A DNA stretch of 64,000 bases from JABWCQ01 sp964587105 (GCA_964587105.1 CAZPKG010000006.1:1-64000); one strand, 5' to 3'. Numbered from the stretch's first letter, positions 33,359-42,814 are shown. The notes: generated from the letters alone by a model not told the origin. Numbers and translations are program-made.

Positions 33359-34083
33359 CGGTTGGCGTTTTTCCTCACCGGCGCGTAAAGCGCGTCATAG
33401 TAGTTGACGAGATAGACGCCGAGCGTCAGGTAGCCGAGGATGTTGCGCGTGCGGTAGGCGCTTTGGTAGTCGTTGTAGCGCTCGGAGATTAGCGGGCTGC
33501 CGTACACATTAATGGACTGATAGTCGTCTTTGCGCGCGTCGGTTTCGATGACCATCGCGACAAACGCGGCAAGTGTGACCGCTTGTAGAACTCCGAAGAC
33601 GGTGGCCTTGACTTTTTGCTGTTTGTAAACCTGTCCCCAACCCGGCAGAATTGCGCTACGCCATGAGGCTGATAGTTTCGCGTCGGCTTCAGGTAACCTG
33701 AAGGCTTCCGGTTGCGAGAGCACCTGTTCGACGTATTCGCGTTTAGCTTGACCGAAGACCGTGATAATCTTCGGTGACGTCAACACGGGATCCATCTCGA
33801 AGGCGGGATTGATGGCGATAATACGGCGGAACTCGGAGAGTGCGAAGCCCTGCTGTTCGCGCGCGACATAGATCGTGGCGAGCACCACTCGAAATGGAAT
33901 TTCCGCCAAGTCATCAATCGCTTCCGCTGAACGCAACCCGCGCAATGCGGTCAATTCCGCATCCTCAAAGCGACCTTCGTCCACGGCATTTTGTGCGGCA
34001 ATGCGCAACGAGTCAAGCGACTGCGCACCCGCGACGGAGCAGAGCACGATGCAGGCGATGGTGAGGAGGAAGAATTTGACCAC
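33355..34083 (-). CDS. DUF5683-like exported membrane protein
   Basis: 242 residues from a GTG start (ACGGAA upstream). Signal peptide MVKFFLLTIACIVLCSVAGA. Residues 25-115 form a helical TPR-like domain (VDEGRFEDAELTALRGLRSAE; REQQGFALSEFRRIIAINP). After AKREYVEQVL comes the DUF5683 signature SILPGWGQVYKQQKVKATVFG-like segment (SAILPGWGQVYKQQKVKA) with two membrane helices (about 168-190 and 218-232) and the conserved tail VNYYDALYAPVRK. The family is common in FCB bacteria and linked to the cell envelope, function unknown. Translationally coupled to the GT4 gene by a 4-bp overlap. Confidence 0.8.
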   Translation of the reverse strand: MVKFFLLTIACIVLCSVAGAQSLDSLRIAAQNAVDEGRFEDAELTALRGLRSAEAIDDLAEIPFRVVLATIYVAREQQGFALSEFRRIIAINPAFEMDPVLTSPKIITVFGQAKREYVEQVLSQPEAFRLPEADAKLSASWRSAILPGWGQVYKQQKVKATVFGVLQAVTLAAFVAMVIETDARKDDYQSINVYGSPLISERYNDYQSAYRTRNILGYLTLGVYLVNYYDALYAPVRKNANR

Positions 34084-34343
34084 AGAAATTTCCGTAACGG
34101 GATGGTTTGAGGCCGGGTTTAAGTAGCTGTTTTCGCGTAAAACGCTAACAATTGTCGGAACGGTTGTCTTTGGAAAATAGAGATTTGACTTTTGGGCTTG
34201 TGCAGGGTTTCACAAACTGCACTTTGGCGAGAATCTGGAGGGAATATATTGAACGCATGGGCAATCAATTTTGTTCCCGAAGTGCTTAAACTATTGTTTT
34301 TAGTTGACTATTTCAGCAAGAGTAGTTTTTGAGTCGTTGAATA

Positions 34344-34748
34344 CTACAGTTTCCTGCAAATCACTCGGGCGACAGACGATAGATCGTCTTGCACCTCGTG
34401 TTCCCAAAACCTAACTACTTTTGTTCCGCTTCTGCGCAAACAATTTGTCACATATTTATCACGACGTTTGTTGCCTTCAATCTTGGCTAACCAATACTTT
34501 CTATTAGTTCGTGGCAATCGCAGGCATTTAGAGCAACCATGCCAAAAACATCCGTCAATAAATACAGCTAACTTTGAGGCTTCAAAATAGAAGTCTGGCC
34601 TACCTAATATATCGCGCCGACCAACTGTCCAGCCTGCAATGCCTTTCGCAACAAGCGAATATCGAACACGTTTCTCTGTAGAGCGATTGTTATGCGAACG
34701 TACGGAACGCATAACCCGTGAACGTTGATTGTGGTCCAGCGAGTCCAC
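34344..34748 (-). CDS. vsr: Very short patch repair endonuclease Vsr
   Basis: Nicks DNA 5' of the T in T:G mismatches that arise when 5-methylcytosine is deaminated, limiting mutation caused by C5 methylation. The 134-residue protein has the family start RSRVMRSVRSHN, the catalytic segment GRPDFYF with Asp52, and the zinc/active-site block VFIDGCFWHGCSKC (about 62-75: Cys67, His70, Cys72, Cys75). It overlaps the nuclease gene by 1 bp, forming a three-gene cassette with the C5-methylase. The cassette is more A+T-rich than neighbouring genes, a sign of transfer. Confidence 0.92.
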   Translation of the reverse strand: MDSLDHNQRSRVMRSVRSHNNRSTEKRVRYSLVAKGIAGWTVGRRDILGRPDFYFEASKLAVFIDGCFWHGCSKCLRLPRTNRKYWLAKIEGNKRRDKYVTNCLRRSGTKVVRFWEHEVQDDLSSVARVICRKL

Positions 34749-35863
34749 TATTTGGCAAGCATAAATGCACCGTTAATTGGCTTTTTAAGCAAGTGGCGGT
34801 AGAAATTTGGTCGAGACGGATAGTGAGAACCTCTTAACAAGTCATAAAAAGGAGTTCCCTGAGAACCTTGAGACGCTTCTCCGATTGGCCCAGCATACAG
34901 CGTCTTTGGTTCTATAGGTTGCATTGAGTCCATTTGCGGCGATGCTCTATCATATCCGACGGAGATAATATTTACTTCGTTCGCAACTTGAGAAACTAAT
35001 GAAGCCAAGTTCAGTGCAGTTGATTTTTGCATATAATCAAGCAACGTATCTTGGACAATCCAGAATGTTACACCTCCCCAAGATCGTGCTGCTTCAGATT
35101 TCACAATTAATTGGCTTACCATTCTTGCCCAAACTTGCCGGTAATTAATTCCAGGTGATTCTTGTTTCAAACCAAGGATAGCAGACTTAAACGCATTTGC
35201 TATTGTTGTTCCGTCACTTTTATTACCACCCGATGTGCTTGATGTCATGACTTCAATTATTATCGGGTCACCAACAGGAAAATCCGCCACATATGTATTG
35301 CCTGACTTTGCCCCAAAAGTCAACCCTGCTTTTTCCAACAGCGTTTTTGCTTCGTCCCAGCCCATTTCAAGGGTTGCTTCAACTTCGTTCACACTTACTC
35401 GACCAAGCTTTGAAAGAACAAAGTCGAATGTGTAATCAAAGTTCAGACCTTCCTTACCTTCCTCTTTAACTCGTGCCTTCAATTTCATTTCAGACCAAAC
35501 GCCGACTCGATCGCCAACATTTAATCCAGCTTTATCAAATAGAAACTCTTGGACGCGTTTCTGTGGGGAAGAACCCTTGAGCGCGTTTGACTGAAGATAG
35601 AAAAGCCTCCTTGGGCATACAATCCAAGGAGAATGAGAATCAGAAGTAGAAATTGAACAGACACCCGCATGAACGGTATCGGCACGCCCAAAGAACTGCG
35701 CGAGTTCTTTGTCCTTGCTCAAGTTTACTGCAGCCATGTGACGATTTCCGCCTCCGTCACAAGTCTGGTTCATAAAAGGGCAATGTGCGGCTTTACGACT
35801 CTTTTTAGCGGCTTCTGACTTGGATGCTATTGGGTAGCCAAATACTTCAAATATTGTTGGCAA
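34748..35863 (-). CDS. NotI-type restriction endonuclease
   Basis: 371-residue type II nuclease resembling NotI (about 380 residues). The N-terminal iron-binding Cys4 site of that family is readable: Cys28 (AHCPF), Cys35 (NQTCDGGG), Cys69 (AGVCSI), Cys83 (WIVCPRRL). The PD-(D/E)XK-type site is probably Asp147 in NFDYTFDFVL and Glu204 in IIIEVMTSS, matching FSFDWTL and LEIQTMD of NotI by eye; the spacing between them is longer here. NotI reads an eight-base GC-only site; the target here is not inferable. It overlaps the methylase gene by 17 bp and vsr by 1 bp, so the three are cotranscribed. Identification rests on remembered NotI sequence, not a search. Confidence 0.78.
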   Translation of the reverse strand: MPTIFEVFGYPIASKSEAAKKSRKAAHCPFMNQTCDGGGNRHMAAVNLSKDKELAQFFGRADTVHAGVCSISTSDSHSPWIVCPRRLFYLQSNALKGSSPQKRVQEFLFDKAGLNVGDRVGVWSEMKLKARVKEEGKEGLNFDYTFDFVLSKLGRVSVNEVEATLEMGWDEAKTLLEKAGLTFGAKSGNTYVADFPVGDPIIIEVMTSSTSGGNKSDGTTIANAFKSAILGLKQESPGINYRQVWARMVSQLIVKSEAARSWGGVTFWIVQDTLLDYMQKSTALNLASLVSQVANEVNIISVGYDRASPQMDSMQPIEPKTLYAGPIGEASQGSQGTPFYDLLRGSHYPSRPNFYRHLLKKPINGAFMLAK

Positions 35864-36950
35864 AGAGATAGTCCCTTATTTGACAGGCAATTGCTTGCGC
35901 CACTGGTGGCGGGACAGAGTTGGCAACTTGTCGGTGTTGGTCTAAGTTGCGCACAGATCCTGAGCGTCCGCGAATTGGACCAAGCAATTCGTAGTCATCA
36001 GGATAACCATGAATTCGCATATACTCACGAGGGGTGAGATATCGATCTTCTGTTGGGTGAAAGAAGATTTCACCACAACGTAGGGTATTTGATGGCTTCC
36101 TTCTTGAGACACGAAGAAACTTTGTTGTATCCTTCCGTGTTAAGCCGCCAATTTGTGCCGCTGGAAGGTGTAATTGTGCTGACAAATGTGAACCTTCTGG
36201 AACACCGCTTATTCTACTCCTATCGCCTTTTGGTGTTACGTCCATATGACTGTCTTTTGGAAGAACAACTGACTTCGGATGTGCAGATGGTAGTCCTTTT
36301 AGAACATCTCCAACAGTCACAAACGGTGAGAATCCAAACAAGTCACTTGAAAGCGTAGAATCGGCATGTGTGGGCGTGGGAAACATAAATCCATTTACGC
36401 CGTGAGTTGCCACAATAAAGACTCTTTCACGCAACTGTGGTGCGCCGAAGTTTGCGGCGTTAATTACTTGCCACTTTGCATGATAACCAAGCTTTGCAAG
36501 TTCGCGATTCAAAAGGTTTAATACCCCTCCTCTTGCACCTCGTGGTCCTGCGGCGGAAAGCAATCCTTTAACATTCTCGATCAAAATTGTCTTTGGTCTG
36601 AAAACTTTCGCAAACCGAGTCATCTCGAACAACAACAATCCGCGGTCGTCTTCTATGCCTTGCTTCTTACCAATTTGCGAAAAAGTTTGGCAGGGAGGGC
36701 CGCCAAACAAAAGATCAAGCTCTCCTGCTTTGAGCCCAAGTTCTTTCATCAACTGTCGCGGATCTACTTCACGCACATCGCTTTCAATTACGATTGTATC
36801 AAGACGATTTCTGTCAATATTGTGTCGGAGCGTTGAGCAACAATTCGGGTCAATCTCAATTGATGCCAGAACATTGAAGCCAGCTTTCATAACGCCGATA
36901 TCCATTCCACCAGCGCCGCTGAACAATGAAAGTGCCTTCAAGGTTTTCAC
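35847..36950 (-). CDS. DNA (cytosine-5) methyltransferase
   Basis: Protects the host recognition site of the cassette's nuclease by C5 methylation. In 367 residues the ordered motifs are: I LFSGAGGMDIG (9-19), II IEIDPN (31-36), IV GGPPCQTFSQIGKKQG (83-98, catalytic Cys87), VI LIENVKG (123-129), VIII QLRERVFIVA (about 172-181), a target-recognition region (about 190-300) and X NSVPPPVAQAIA near the C-terminus. The start codon is 3 bp after the etfA stop, so the cassette may be read from the etfA promoter. Composition is A+T-rich compared with flanking genes. The neighbouring vsr gene fits C5 chemistry. Confidence 0.93.
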   Translation of the reverse strand: MKTLKALSLFSGAGGMDIGVMKAGFNVLASIEIDPNCCSTLRHNIDRNRLDTIVIESDVREVDPRQLMKELGLKAGELDLLFGGPPCQTFSQIGKKQGIEDDRGLLLFEMTRFAKVFRPKTILIENVKGLLSAAGPRGARGGVLNLLNRELAKLGYHAKWQVINAANFGAPQLRERVFIVATHGVNGFMFPTPTHADSTLSSDLFGFSPFVTVGDVLKGLPSAHPKSVVLPKDSHMDVTPKGDRSRISGVPEGSHLSAQLHLPAAQIGGLTRKDTTKFLRVSRRKPSNTLRCGEIFFHPTEDRYLTPREYMRIHGYPDDYELLGPIRGRSGSVRNLDQHRQVANSVPPPVAQAIACQIRDYLFANNI

Positions 36951-36953
36951 CGA

Positions 36954-37919
36954 TTATTCCGCTTTAACTTTCTTGATTTCTTCCGTCAGCTTGGGCAGGA
37001 CTTCAAAGGCGTCGCCGACGATGCCGTAGGTGGCGACTTTGAAGATGGGCGCGTCGGCGTCTTTGTTGATCGCAACGATAGTGCGGCTGGTGCTCATGCC
37101 CGCAAGATGCTGAATCGCGCCGCTGATACCGACGGCGACATACAAACTCGGAGCAACGACTTTGCCGGTTTGTCCGACCTGCTCATGATGCGGGCGCCAT
37201 CCGGCATCAACTACCGCGCGTGATGCGCCGATGCTGCCACCCAGCGCGCCTGCGAGATCTTCAATCAGATTCCAATGCTCGGGGCCTTTCATGCCGCGCC
37301 CTGCGCTGACCACCGTGTCTGCTTCAGTAACATCGAGCATGCCGCCCTCTTGGACTTTTTCTTCGACAATCTTCGCGCGAATTTTGGATGCGTCAAGCGC
37401 GACGGACTGCGAACTCACTTCAGCACTGCCACCAACTTCAGCAGGGAGAAACGCTTTCGGGCGTAGCGACAGAATGCCAAACGGGCCGGTGATTTTCGCC
37501 CACAGGAGAACCTTCCCTGCATAAATCGGACGAAGTGCACAGACTGCATTGCCTTCGACTTTCAAATCGGTGCAATCGGTAAGCAACGGGGCGTTGACGC
37601 GCGCAGCTAACCGTGGAGCAAAATCTTTGCCTTGCGATGACGCGCTGAGTACAACAGCCTTAGGTGAATGCGCCTTGACGATTTCGGCGGCAGCCTGTGC
37701 ATAGCCTTCGGACGAGTAGTGGTTTAATTCAGGGTTAGTAAGTTGAATCACTTTCTTCGCGCCGAATGCGCCGAGCGTCGGCGCATCGCTGCATTCGGTG
37801 AACGTCACGGCAACGACATCACAGCCGAGCGCTTGCGCAAGTTTATGTGCGCCTGTGACGGCTTCGCGTGCGGAGGGTTTCAGTTTGTTGTTCTTGGAAT
37901 CGCAGAATACGAGAATCAT
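36954..37919 (-). CDS. etfA: Electron transfer flavoprotein alpha subunit
   Basis: Large subunit of the FAD-containing ETF heterodimer that shuttles electrons from acyl-CoA and other dehydrogenases. 321 residues: N-terminal domain 1-185 and the FAD-binding domain with SAGRGMKGPEHWNLIEDLAGALGGSIGASR (about 206-235), GQTGKVVAPSLYVAVGISGAIQH (about 250-272) and INKDADAPIFKVATYGIVGD (about 284-303). The partner etfB lies 4.9 kb upstream on the same strand instead of adjacent, with four unrelated genes between. The restriction-modification cassette starts 3 bp downstream. Confidence 0.93.
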   Translation of the reverse strand: MILVFCDSKNNKLKPSAREAVTGAHKLAQALGCDVVAVTFTECSDAPTLGAFGAKKVIQLTNPELNHYSSEGYAQAAAEIVKAHSPKAVVLSASSQGKDFAPRLAARVNAPLLTDCTDLKVEGNAVCALRPIYAGKVLLWAKITGPFGILSLRPKAFLPAEVGGSAEVSSQSVALDASKIRAKIVEEKVQEGGMLDVTEADTVVSAGRGMKGPEHWNLIEDLAGALGGSIGASRAVVDAGWRPHHEQVGQTGKVVAPSLYVAVGISGAIQHLAGMSTSRTIVAINKDADAPIFKVATYGIVGDAFEVLPKLTEEIKKVKAE

Positions 37920-37927
37920 CGGAGAAA

Positions 37928-38036
37928 ATTGGAAATTTGAAATATGAAATTAGAAAATCAAAATAGATTCCGGCGGGGCGGGGACGCCGCCGCTCGGCGA
38001 GCAAGAGCCATTGCGGGTCTGGAGACCCACAACGGC
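37928..38036. repeat. Composite of A+T leader repeat and CGCTCGGCGA/GGTCTGGAGACC elements
   Basis: 37928-37962 is an inverted copy of the A+T leader tract (TTGGAAATTTGAAATATG). 37971-38000 (GGCGGGGACGCC then CGCTCGGCGAG) is a diverged inverse of the repeat at 45276-45331. 38014-38025 is GGTCTGGAGACC-like, a short palindromic element. It fills the gap between gmd and etfA. Confidence 0.6.
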
Positions 38037-38046
38037 GAAGCGATAT

Positions 38047-39033
38047 TTATGCCGGCTTGGGGTAGTCGGTACCGCCGTTGGTCTTTAGATCATCGAGGTC
38101 ATGGCGCACCATCATTTTCACAAGGCCCGCGAAATCAACTTGCGGCTCCCAGCCGAGCAGCTTTTTCGCTTTGCCAGCATCGCCGACTAACAAATCCACT
38201 TCGGCGGGACGCACGAATTTGGGATTGATGCTCACGTACTTGTTGTAATCGAGATCAAGTTCGCCGAAGGCAAGTTCACAAAATTCGCGCACGGTGTGTG
38301 TATGTCCGGTGGCGATAACGAAATCTTCCGGTTCATCGTGTTGAAGCATCCGCCACATCATCTCAACATAATCACCCGCAAATCCCCAATCGCGGCGCGC
38401 ATCCAGATTGCCAAGTTCGAGCGCGTTGGTTAAACCAAGCTTAATTGCCGCAGCGGCGCGTGTGATCTTGCGCGTGACAAATTCTTTGCCGCGGCGCGGG
38501 GACTCGTGGTTAAATAATATTCCTGAAACGGCGTAGAGGCCGTAGCTTTCGCGCGCGTTAATGGTGATGAAGTGGCCATAGACTTTGGCCACACCATACG
38601 GACTGCGCGGATGAAACGGTGTGAGTTCGCTCTGCGGAGTCTCGCGTACCTTGCCGAACATTTCTGAGGACGACGCTTGATAGAAGCGAATCTTGGGATC
38701 AATCTGGCGAATCACTTCGAGCAATCGCGTGACGCCGAGAGCTGTAAATTCGCTGGTCAGAATCGGCTGTTCCCATGACGTGGGGACAAAACTCTGCGCG
38801 GCAAGATTGTAAACTTCCGTGGGCCGCGAATCTTTGATGACTTTTTCGAGCGAGTGCGTGTCGAGCAAATCGCCTTGCAGAATATTTACTTTCGTGCGCA
38901 AGTGTTCGATGCGGCCTAAATAGTCCGTCGAACTTCTCCGCACCATGCCGTAAACTTCATAGCCCTTTGAGAGCAAAAGTTCGGCGAGATAACTTCCATC
39001 TTGTCCGGTAACACCGGTAATTAATGCGCGCAT
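38047..39033 (-). CDS. gmd: GDP-mannose 4,6-dehydratase
   Basis: NADP-dependent SDR enzyme converting GDP-mannose to GDP-4-keto-6-deoxymannose, precursor of fucose, rhamnose or perosamine in surface glycans. 328 residues with GVTGQDGSYLAELLL (7-21), GDLLDTHSL, the catalytic SSSEMFGK (about 121-128) and YGVAKVYGH (Tyr-x3-Lys, about 146-154), and the GMD-specific ESPRRGKEFVTRKITRA and LGNLDARRDWGFAGDYV. Substrate supply fits the phosphomannomutase at 15.4 kb. No downstream reductase or epimerase is in the window. Confidence 0.95.
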   Translation of the reverse strand: MRALITGVTGQDGSYLAELLLSKGYEVYGMVRRSSTDYLGRIEHLRTKVNILQGDLLDTHSLEKVIKDSRPTEVYNLAAQSFVPTSWEQPILTSEFTALGVTRLLEVIRQIDPKIRFYQASSSEMFGKVRETPQSELTPFHPRSPYGVAKVYGHFITINARESYGLYAVSGILFNHESPRRGKEFVTRKITRAAAAIKLGLTNALELGNLDARRDWGFAGDYVEMMWRMLQHDEPEDFVIATGHTHTVREFCELAFGELDLDYNKYVSINPKFVRPAEVDLLVGDAGKAKKLLGWEPQVDFAGLVKMMVRHDLDDLKTNGGTDYPKPA

Positions 39034-39064
39034 GTATGTGTTGGTGGAATCAAACAGTTTCTAA

Positions 39065-41404
39065 TTAAGCATTCGCCGCGCTTCGAGTGGATTCGCTCTT
39101 CGCGTTGCTTCCAAAGGGAATGCGCACAAGCACAACGGCCATGTCGTCTCCGAGCGCGATTTGGCTGTCACCTGTTACGCGCTGGAAGAGTGCCTGTGCA
39201 ATGTCCGGCAGCGGTTTATCGCGATGTTCGGACAGGAAATATTGCAAGCGGTCGTAGCCGAACATATCTTCAAAACCGATTTCCGCTTCAGGAATACCGT
39301 CGGTGTAGAAGGCGAGCAAGTCACCCGGCTCGAGCGAATATTCCATGTGAATAAAGGGGAACATTTCCATGACGCCGAGCATGATACCGCCCGCATCGAG
39401 TTCGACGATGGAACCGTGCTTGCGGACGAGATAGCCGGGATTATGTCCTGCGTTGCAAATCGTGAGCATCGAACGGTCGGCGGAAATTTCGGCCAGCATC
39501 AACGTCACGAATCGGTCGGGCGACGTGCGGCGCACCATCTCATTGTTGAGCAGTGCGACCATCTCATTAATCGGTCTTCTTTGCGGAGCGATAGCGTGCA
39601 ATGTTGCTTGTAAATTCGACATCAGGAGCGCGGCAGGCAAGCCGTGTCCGGCTACGTCTGCGACGCAAATCAACACACGACCATCTTCGAGAGGGAAGAA
39701 GTCGTAGTAGTCACCGCCGACGGACTGCATACTTTGATGAAGACCAAGCACCTGTAAGCCGCGCACTTCAATCGGACCCTTGGGCAATAGCTTTTGCTGC
39801 ACCAGTCGGGCATTTTCGAGATCGGCGGCGTACTCTTCGGCCTGTTTCTTACGGCGCTTGTCACGCTGACGCAATTCCCAAATCGCAAATCCACCAATAA
39901 GCGCACACACCAGCGCAACGCCGATAGCCCAACGCGCCGCTTTCGGCCATTTCTTGAATGAACTGATCGCTGTGCGCTCAATTGGTCGAGCGACGCGGTA
40001 AGCTAAATAGACTGTCTCCGGCGACGGATTGTAAAAATACAAACCGAGCACGCGCTTGCTCTCGTCTTTGACATTACGACCCGCGAATTGCGCTTGTTTT
40101 GCGCGCAACGTCGTCGCGGGCGGCAGCGGAATCGTGTTGGGATAGTCGCGGCTGGTCGGCGAAAATGTGCGCAAACTTTTCGACAGCGGCAGCGCATCGC
40201 GTGACCAGAAGCGGTCGTTTGGCGCCTGCGGATAGCTCAGGATTGCTTCGTCGTATTGCCAAGCGTATAGCGTGCCTTCCACAGGTTTACCCGACGCTGT
40301 TTCGACGTACCAACTGATGGCTTTCGTCGAAGCTTTCGCATCGGTTTCACCTGACAAGGGAGTCGTTGTCGTCAGATGTAATTTCGGCGGATCAAACGCC
40401 TGTGTCAATTCAAGAAACGTTGAGTCGTAACCCGAAACGGTGGACAGACGTCCGCGCCTCCACAAATAGAGCGAATCGCGCTGCTCATAGACTTGTCTGA
40501 GCGCGGCAACCGTGACCGAATCCACTCCGCTGACTCGCAAACCTTGCGCGGCATACTTGGCTTTGGGTGGAAGCGTCTCTTTGCCGACTTCTGTTTGCTG
40601 CCACGATGAGAACGGTGGAACGGTAATGCACAGCCACGGCGAATGCTCAACCTGAGTGGACACGCGCGCTTCACCCGGCAGCCAACTCGGCGGCGTTTTC
40701 CCGGGCGCACGATTGAAGATGACTTCACCGCCTTCCGGAATGTCGCACTCAAGACGCAACGTAAAACTCCCGCCGCGCTTCGCTCTGTCACGGAATGAAA
40801 TTGTTCCCGCTTCACCGAGCCAACGCTTCACGGTCACGTCTCCGGGAATTGAATCCCCCATCGGTGTGACGGCCCAAAAGCGTACGAGATCGGACGGCAA
40901 TTCCAAATTCAATATCGTTTCAAAACGCGTCGTGTCGGGCAGCATAAACTCATAGTCCACACTGTAGCGGTCCCCGGGCGCCATTGTAACGACGTCCTTT
41001 TGCACCGATTGCACGGGAAACGGAGTGCGACCCATCTTACCAAACTGTGGCCAAGCGGCCAATACAATCGGTCGTGCGAGTTTCCCGCCCTTGCGCGCGT
41101 TGATACGATAGAGGGCGTCGCGCGGAATCTTCAGCTCTTCCTGAATATCTTCCGCTTGCGAATTAAACACCTTCGACCAGATCTCTCCGTCAAGGTTGGA
41201 TACAATGCTGACACGCGTTTCTCCGTCGTCCATTTGCCCTTGCTCAAGCAGCAACGACCAGTGCAGGAGGTCGCCTTTCAGCAGCGACAACTCAATCGAG
41301 ACGGAATCGCCGGGAACGAGCAGTTGCCGCCGCGTGTCAGACAGTTGAGTCTGAGCAAACGCCGCATAGGTGCTTAGCAAAAGAAGAAGGAGAAAATGAA
41401 TCAT
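39065..41404 (-). CDS. Membrane-bound SpoIIE/PP2C-family serine phosphatase
   Basis: Signal-transduction phosphatase, 779 residues from ATG 41404 (signal peptide MIHFLLLLLLSTYAAFAQ; a TTG 27 bp earlier would bury it). The periplasmic part (about 20-490) is beta-rich without a recognised name. One membrane helix, WAIGVALVCALIGGFAIWEL (about 500-519), is followed by a helical linker and the PPM-type catalytic domain: GDYYDFF, VADVAGHGLPAALLMSNLQA, CNAGHNPGYLVR, FYTDGIPEA and DDMAVVLVRI, whose Asp residues bind Mn2+. Such proteins dephosphorylate anti-sigma-antagonist partners; none is encoded nearby. Confidence 0.88.
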   Translation of the reverse strand: MIHFLLLLLLSTYAAFAQTQLSDTRRQLLVPGDSVSIELSLLKGDLLHWSLLLEQGQMDDGETRVSIVSNLDGEIWSKVFNSQAEDIQEELKIPRDALYRINARKGGKLARPIVLAAWPQFGKMGRTPFPVQSVQKDVVTMAPGDRYSVDYEFMLPDTTRFETILNLELPSDLVRFWAVTPMGDSIPGDVTVKRWLGEAGTISFRDRAKRGGSFTLRLECDIPEGGEVIFNRAPGKTPPSWLPGEARVSTQVEHSPWLCITVPPFSSWQQTEVGKETLPPKAKYAAQGLRVSGVDSVTVAALRQVYEQRDSLYLWRRGRLSTVSGYDSTFLELTQAFDPPKLHLTTTTPLSGETDAKASTKAISWYVETASGKPVEGTLYAWQYDEAILSYPQAPNDRFWSRDALPLSKSLRTFSPTSRDYPNTIPLPPATTLRAKQAQFAGRNVKDESKRVLGLYFYNPSPETVYLAYRVARPIERTAISSFKKWPKAARWAIGVALVCALIGGFAIWELRQRDKRRKKQAEEYAADLENARLVQQKLLPKGPIEVRGLQVLGLHQSMQSVGGDYYDFFPLEDGRVLICVADVAGHGLPAALLMSNLQATLHAIAPQRRPINEMVALLNNEMVRRTSPDRFVTLMLAEISADRSMLTICNAGHNPGYLVRKHGSIVELDAGGIMLGVMEMFPFIHMEYSLEPGDLLAFYTDGIPEAEIGFEDMFGYDRLQYFLSEHRDKPLPDIAQALFQRVTGDSQIALGDDMAVVLVRIPFGSNAKSESTRSAANA

Positions 41405-41442
41405 GTATTGTAAAAATGGAGTGAAGGGCAAATTGAACAGGT

Positions 41443-42153
41443 TTACGCGTCCGCTTCGCCGCCGTGCTTACGCGTGTACCACGATCGATCTTCACCGTCA
41501 AGTTTGATAGGCTTGAAATTGTCAAGAATCTGAGCATGTGAAATTGACGTGAACTCGGTGTCCACGACTTCGAACAATCCTCCGCCGGTACACTCAATCG
41601 CGTGCGGGGTCGTGTCGTTGATTGTGGAATGCGTCACGCGCACCTCTTCGCAATTTTCGCAAATGAGTCCGCTGCCTCCGCACCGTTCAACCAGCGAGTT
41701 ATCGAGCCTCACGTCCATTGCGCCTTTTGCGCATACTGCGCCGCGCTCGGAATCCGCGAGATAGCAGCTTGTGATGGAGACACGCGCACCCGGCTCGGCA
41801 CAGATGCTGTATTTGCCGCCTTCAATCGCGCAGTACTTCAAATCCACGTTCCCGTTCGTCACATGAATAACCGGTTGTGTTCTCACTTTGCCTTTGAAAG
41901 ACAGATTGGCAAATATCAGGTTGCGTGCCGTCGAAGTAATAAGCGTATCGCGATCGGTGGAAAGTTCGATATCTTCATGCGCACCCACGCCGACAATTTC
42001 AAGGTTCTTCGTGATAATCAAGGAACCGTGGTACTTGCCGGGCTGAATTTGAATCAGATCGCCGTCTTTAGCGGCAACAATGGCTTCAGCGAGAGTCGAG
42101 TGTGCGCCGGCGCGATTCGGAGCGACAACGTGAACAGTGCGTGCGTCGGTCAT
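41443..42153 (-). CDS. Cytoplasmic right-handed beta-helix protein
   Basis: 236 residues with the coil pattern of a pectate-lyase-like beta-helix: HSTLAEAIVAAKDGDLIQIQPGKY opens the domain (the DUF1565/PbH1 entry motif), then repeats such as GARVSITSCYLADSERGAV, GAMDVRLDNSLVERCGGSGL and EEVRVTHSTINDTTPHAIEC. No signal peptide and no membrane segment, so it appears cytoplasmic, unusual for a fold mostly used in secreted polysaccharide-active proteins. It lies 38 bp upstream of the SpoIIE phosphatase gene on the same strand. Function unknown. Confidence 0.75.
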   Translation of the reverse strand: MTDARTVHVVAPNRAGAHSTLAEAIVAAKDGDLIQIQPGKYHGSLIITKNLEIVGVGAHEDIELSTDRDTLITSTARNLIFANLSFKGKVRTQPVIHVTNGNVDLKYCAIEGGKYSICAEPGARVSITSCYLADSERGAVCAKGAMDVRLDNSLVERCGGSGLICENCEEVRVTHSTINDTTPHAIECTGGGLFEVVDTEFTSISHAQILDNFKPIKLDGEDRSWYTRKHGGEADA

Positions 42154-42209
42154 AAGAGGTTCCTTGCAGAAGGATGAACAGGGAAGATTATTAGATTAGA
42201 AAAGCGGAA

Positions 42210-42800
42210 TCATACGTCCCACTGGACAAGTCCGGTGGCTACGTCGAAGTAGGCGCGTGAGATAGAAATCACTCCGGCTTCGAGGGCTTCCATGATGGCC
42301 GGAGATTGTTGCGGAAGTTGAGTAACAAGGTTTCGTGTGTTCTGGCGCGAGACTTCACTGGCGAGGTCTTCACCTGTGAAGCCCTCTTTACGTTTGGCAA
42401 TCACCAACGTGCCGAGCCGCGCAATCACCGCCGACACCGCTCCGCGTAACGGCAAATCGGAAACGGCGGCTTCAATCGCGCCGCAGCCCGAGTGCGCCAT
42501 GACGACGACAAGTTTGACGTTCAGTGCATCAACGGCGAACTCAACTGAGCCGACAACTTCGGGTGTAAGCAAAGTTCCGGCGACGCGAATGACAAACAGA
42601 TCGCCTTGCGATTGATCGAACAGAATCTCCGGCGCGACGCGCGAATCGGAACAGGTGACAACACACGCAAATGGCTCTTGCGACAAAGCAAGTTTCGCGC
42701 GCAACGCAGCATTCGCTCTCCACGGCTGCGGAGTTCCGTTCACATAGCGCAAATTTCCATCGCGCAAAGCTTCAAGTGCAGCGGTAGGGGAGAGGATCAC
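42210..42800 (-). CDS. Beta-class carbonic anhydrase
   Basis: Zinc enzyme hydrating CO2 to bicarbonate. 196 residues with the complete beta-class active site: Cys50, Asp52, Arg54 (VVTCSDSRVAPE), His103 and Cys106 (MAHSGCGAIEA). Arg and Asp of the dyad are intact. The GTG start at 42800 overlaps nothing and lies 14 bp after the etfB stop, so the two genes may be cotranscribed. No signal peptide; cytoplasmic. Confidence 0.92.
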   Translation of the reverse strand: MILSPTAALEALRDGNLRYVNGTPQPWRANAALRAKLALSQEPFACVVTCSDSRVAPEILFDQSQGDLFVIRVAGTLLTPEVVGSVEFAVDALNVKLVVVMAHSGCGAIEAAVSDLPLRGAVSAVIARLGTLVIAKRKEGFTGEDLASEVSRQNTRNLVTQLPQQSPAIMEALEAGVISISRAYFDVATGLVQWDV

Positions 42801-42814
42801 GAGCGAGTGCCTTC

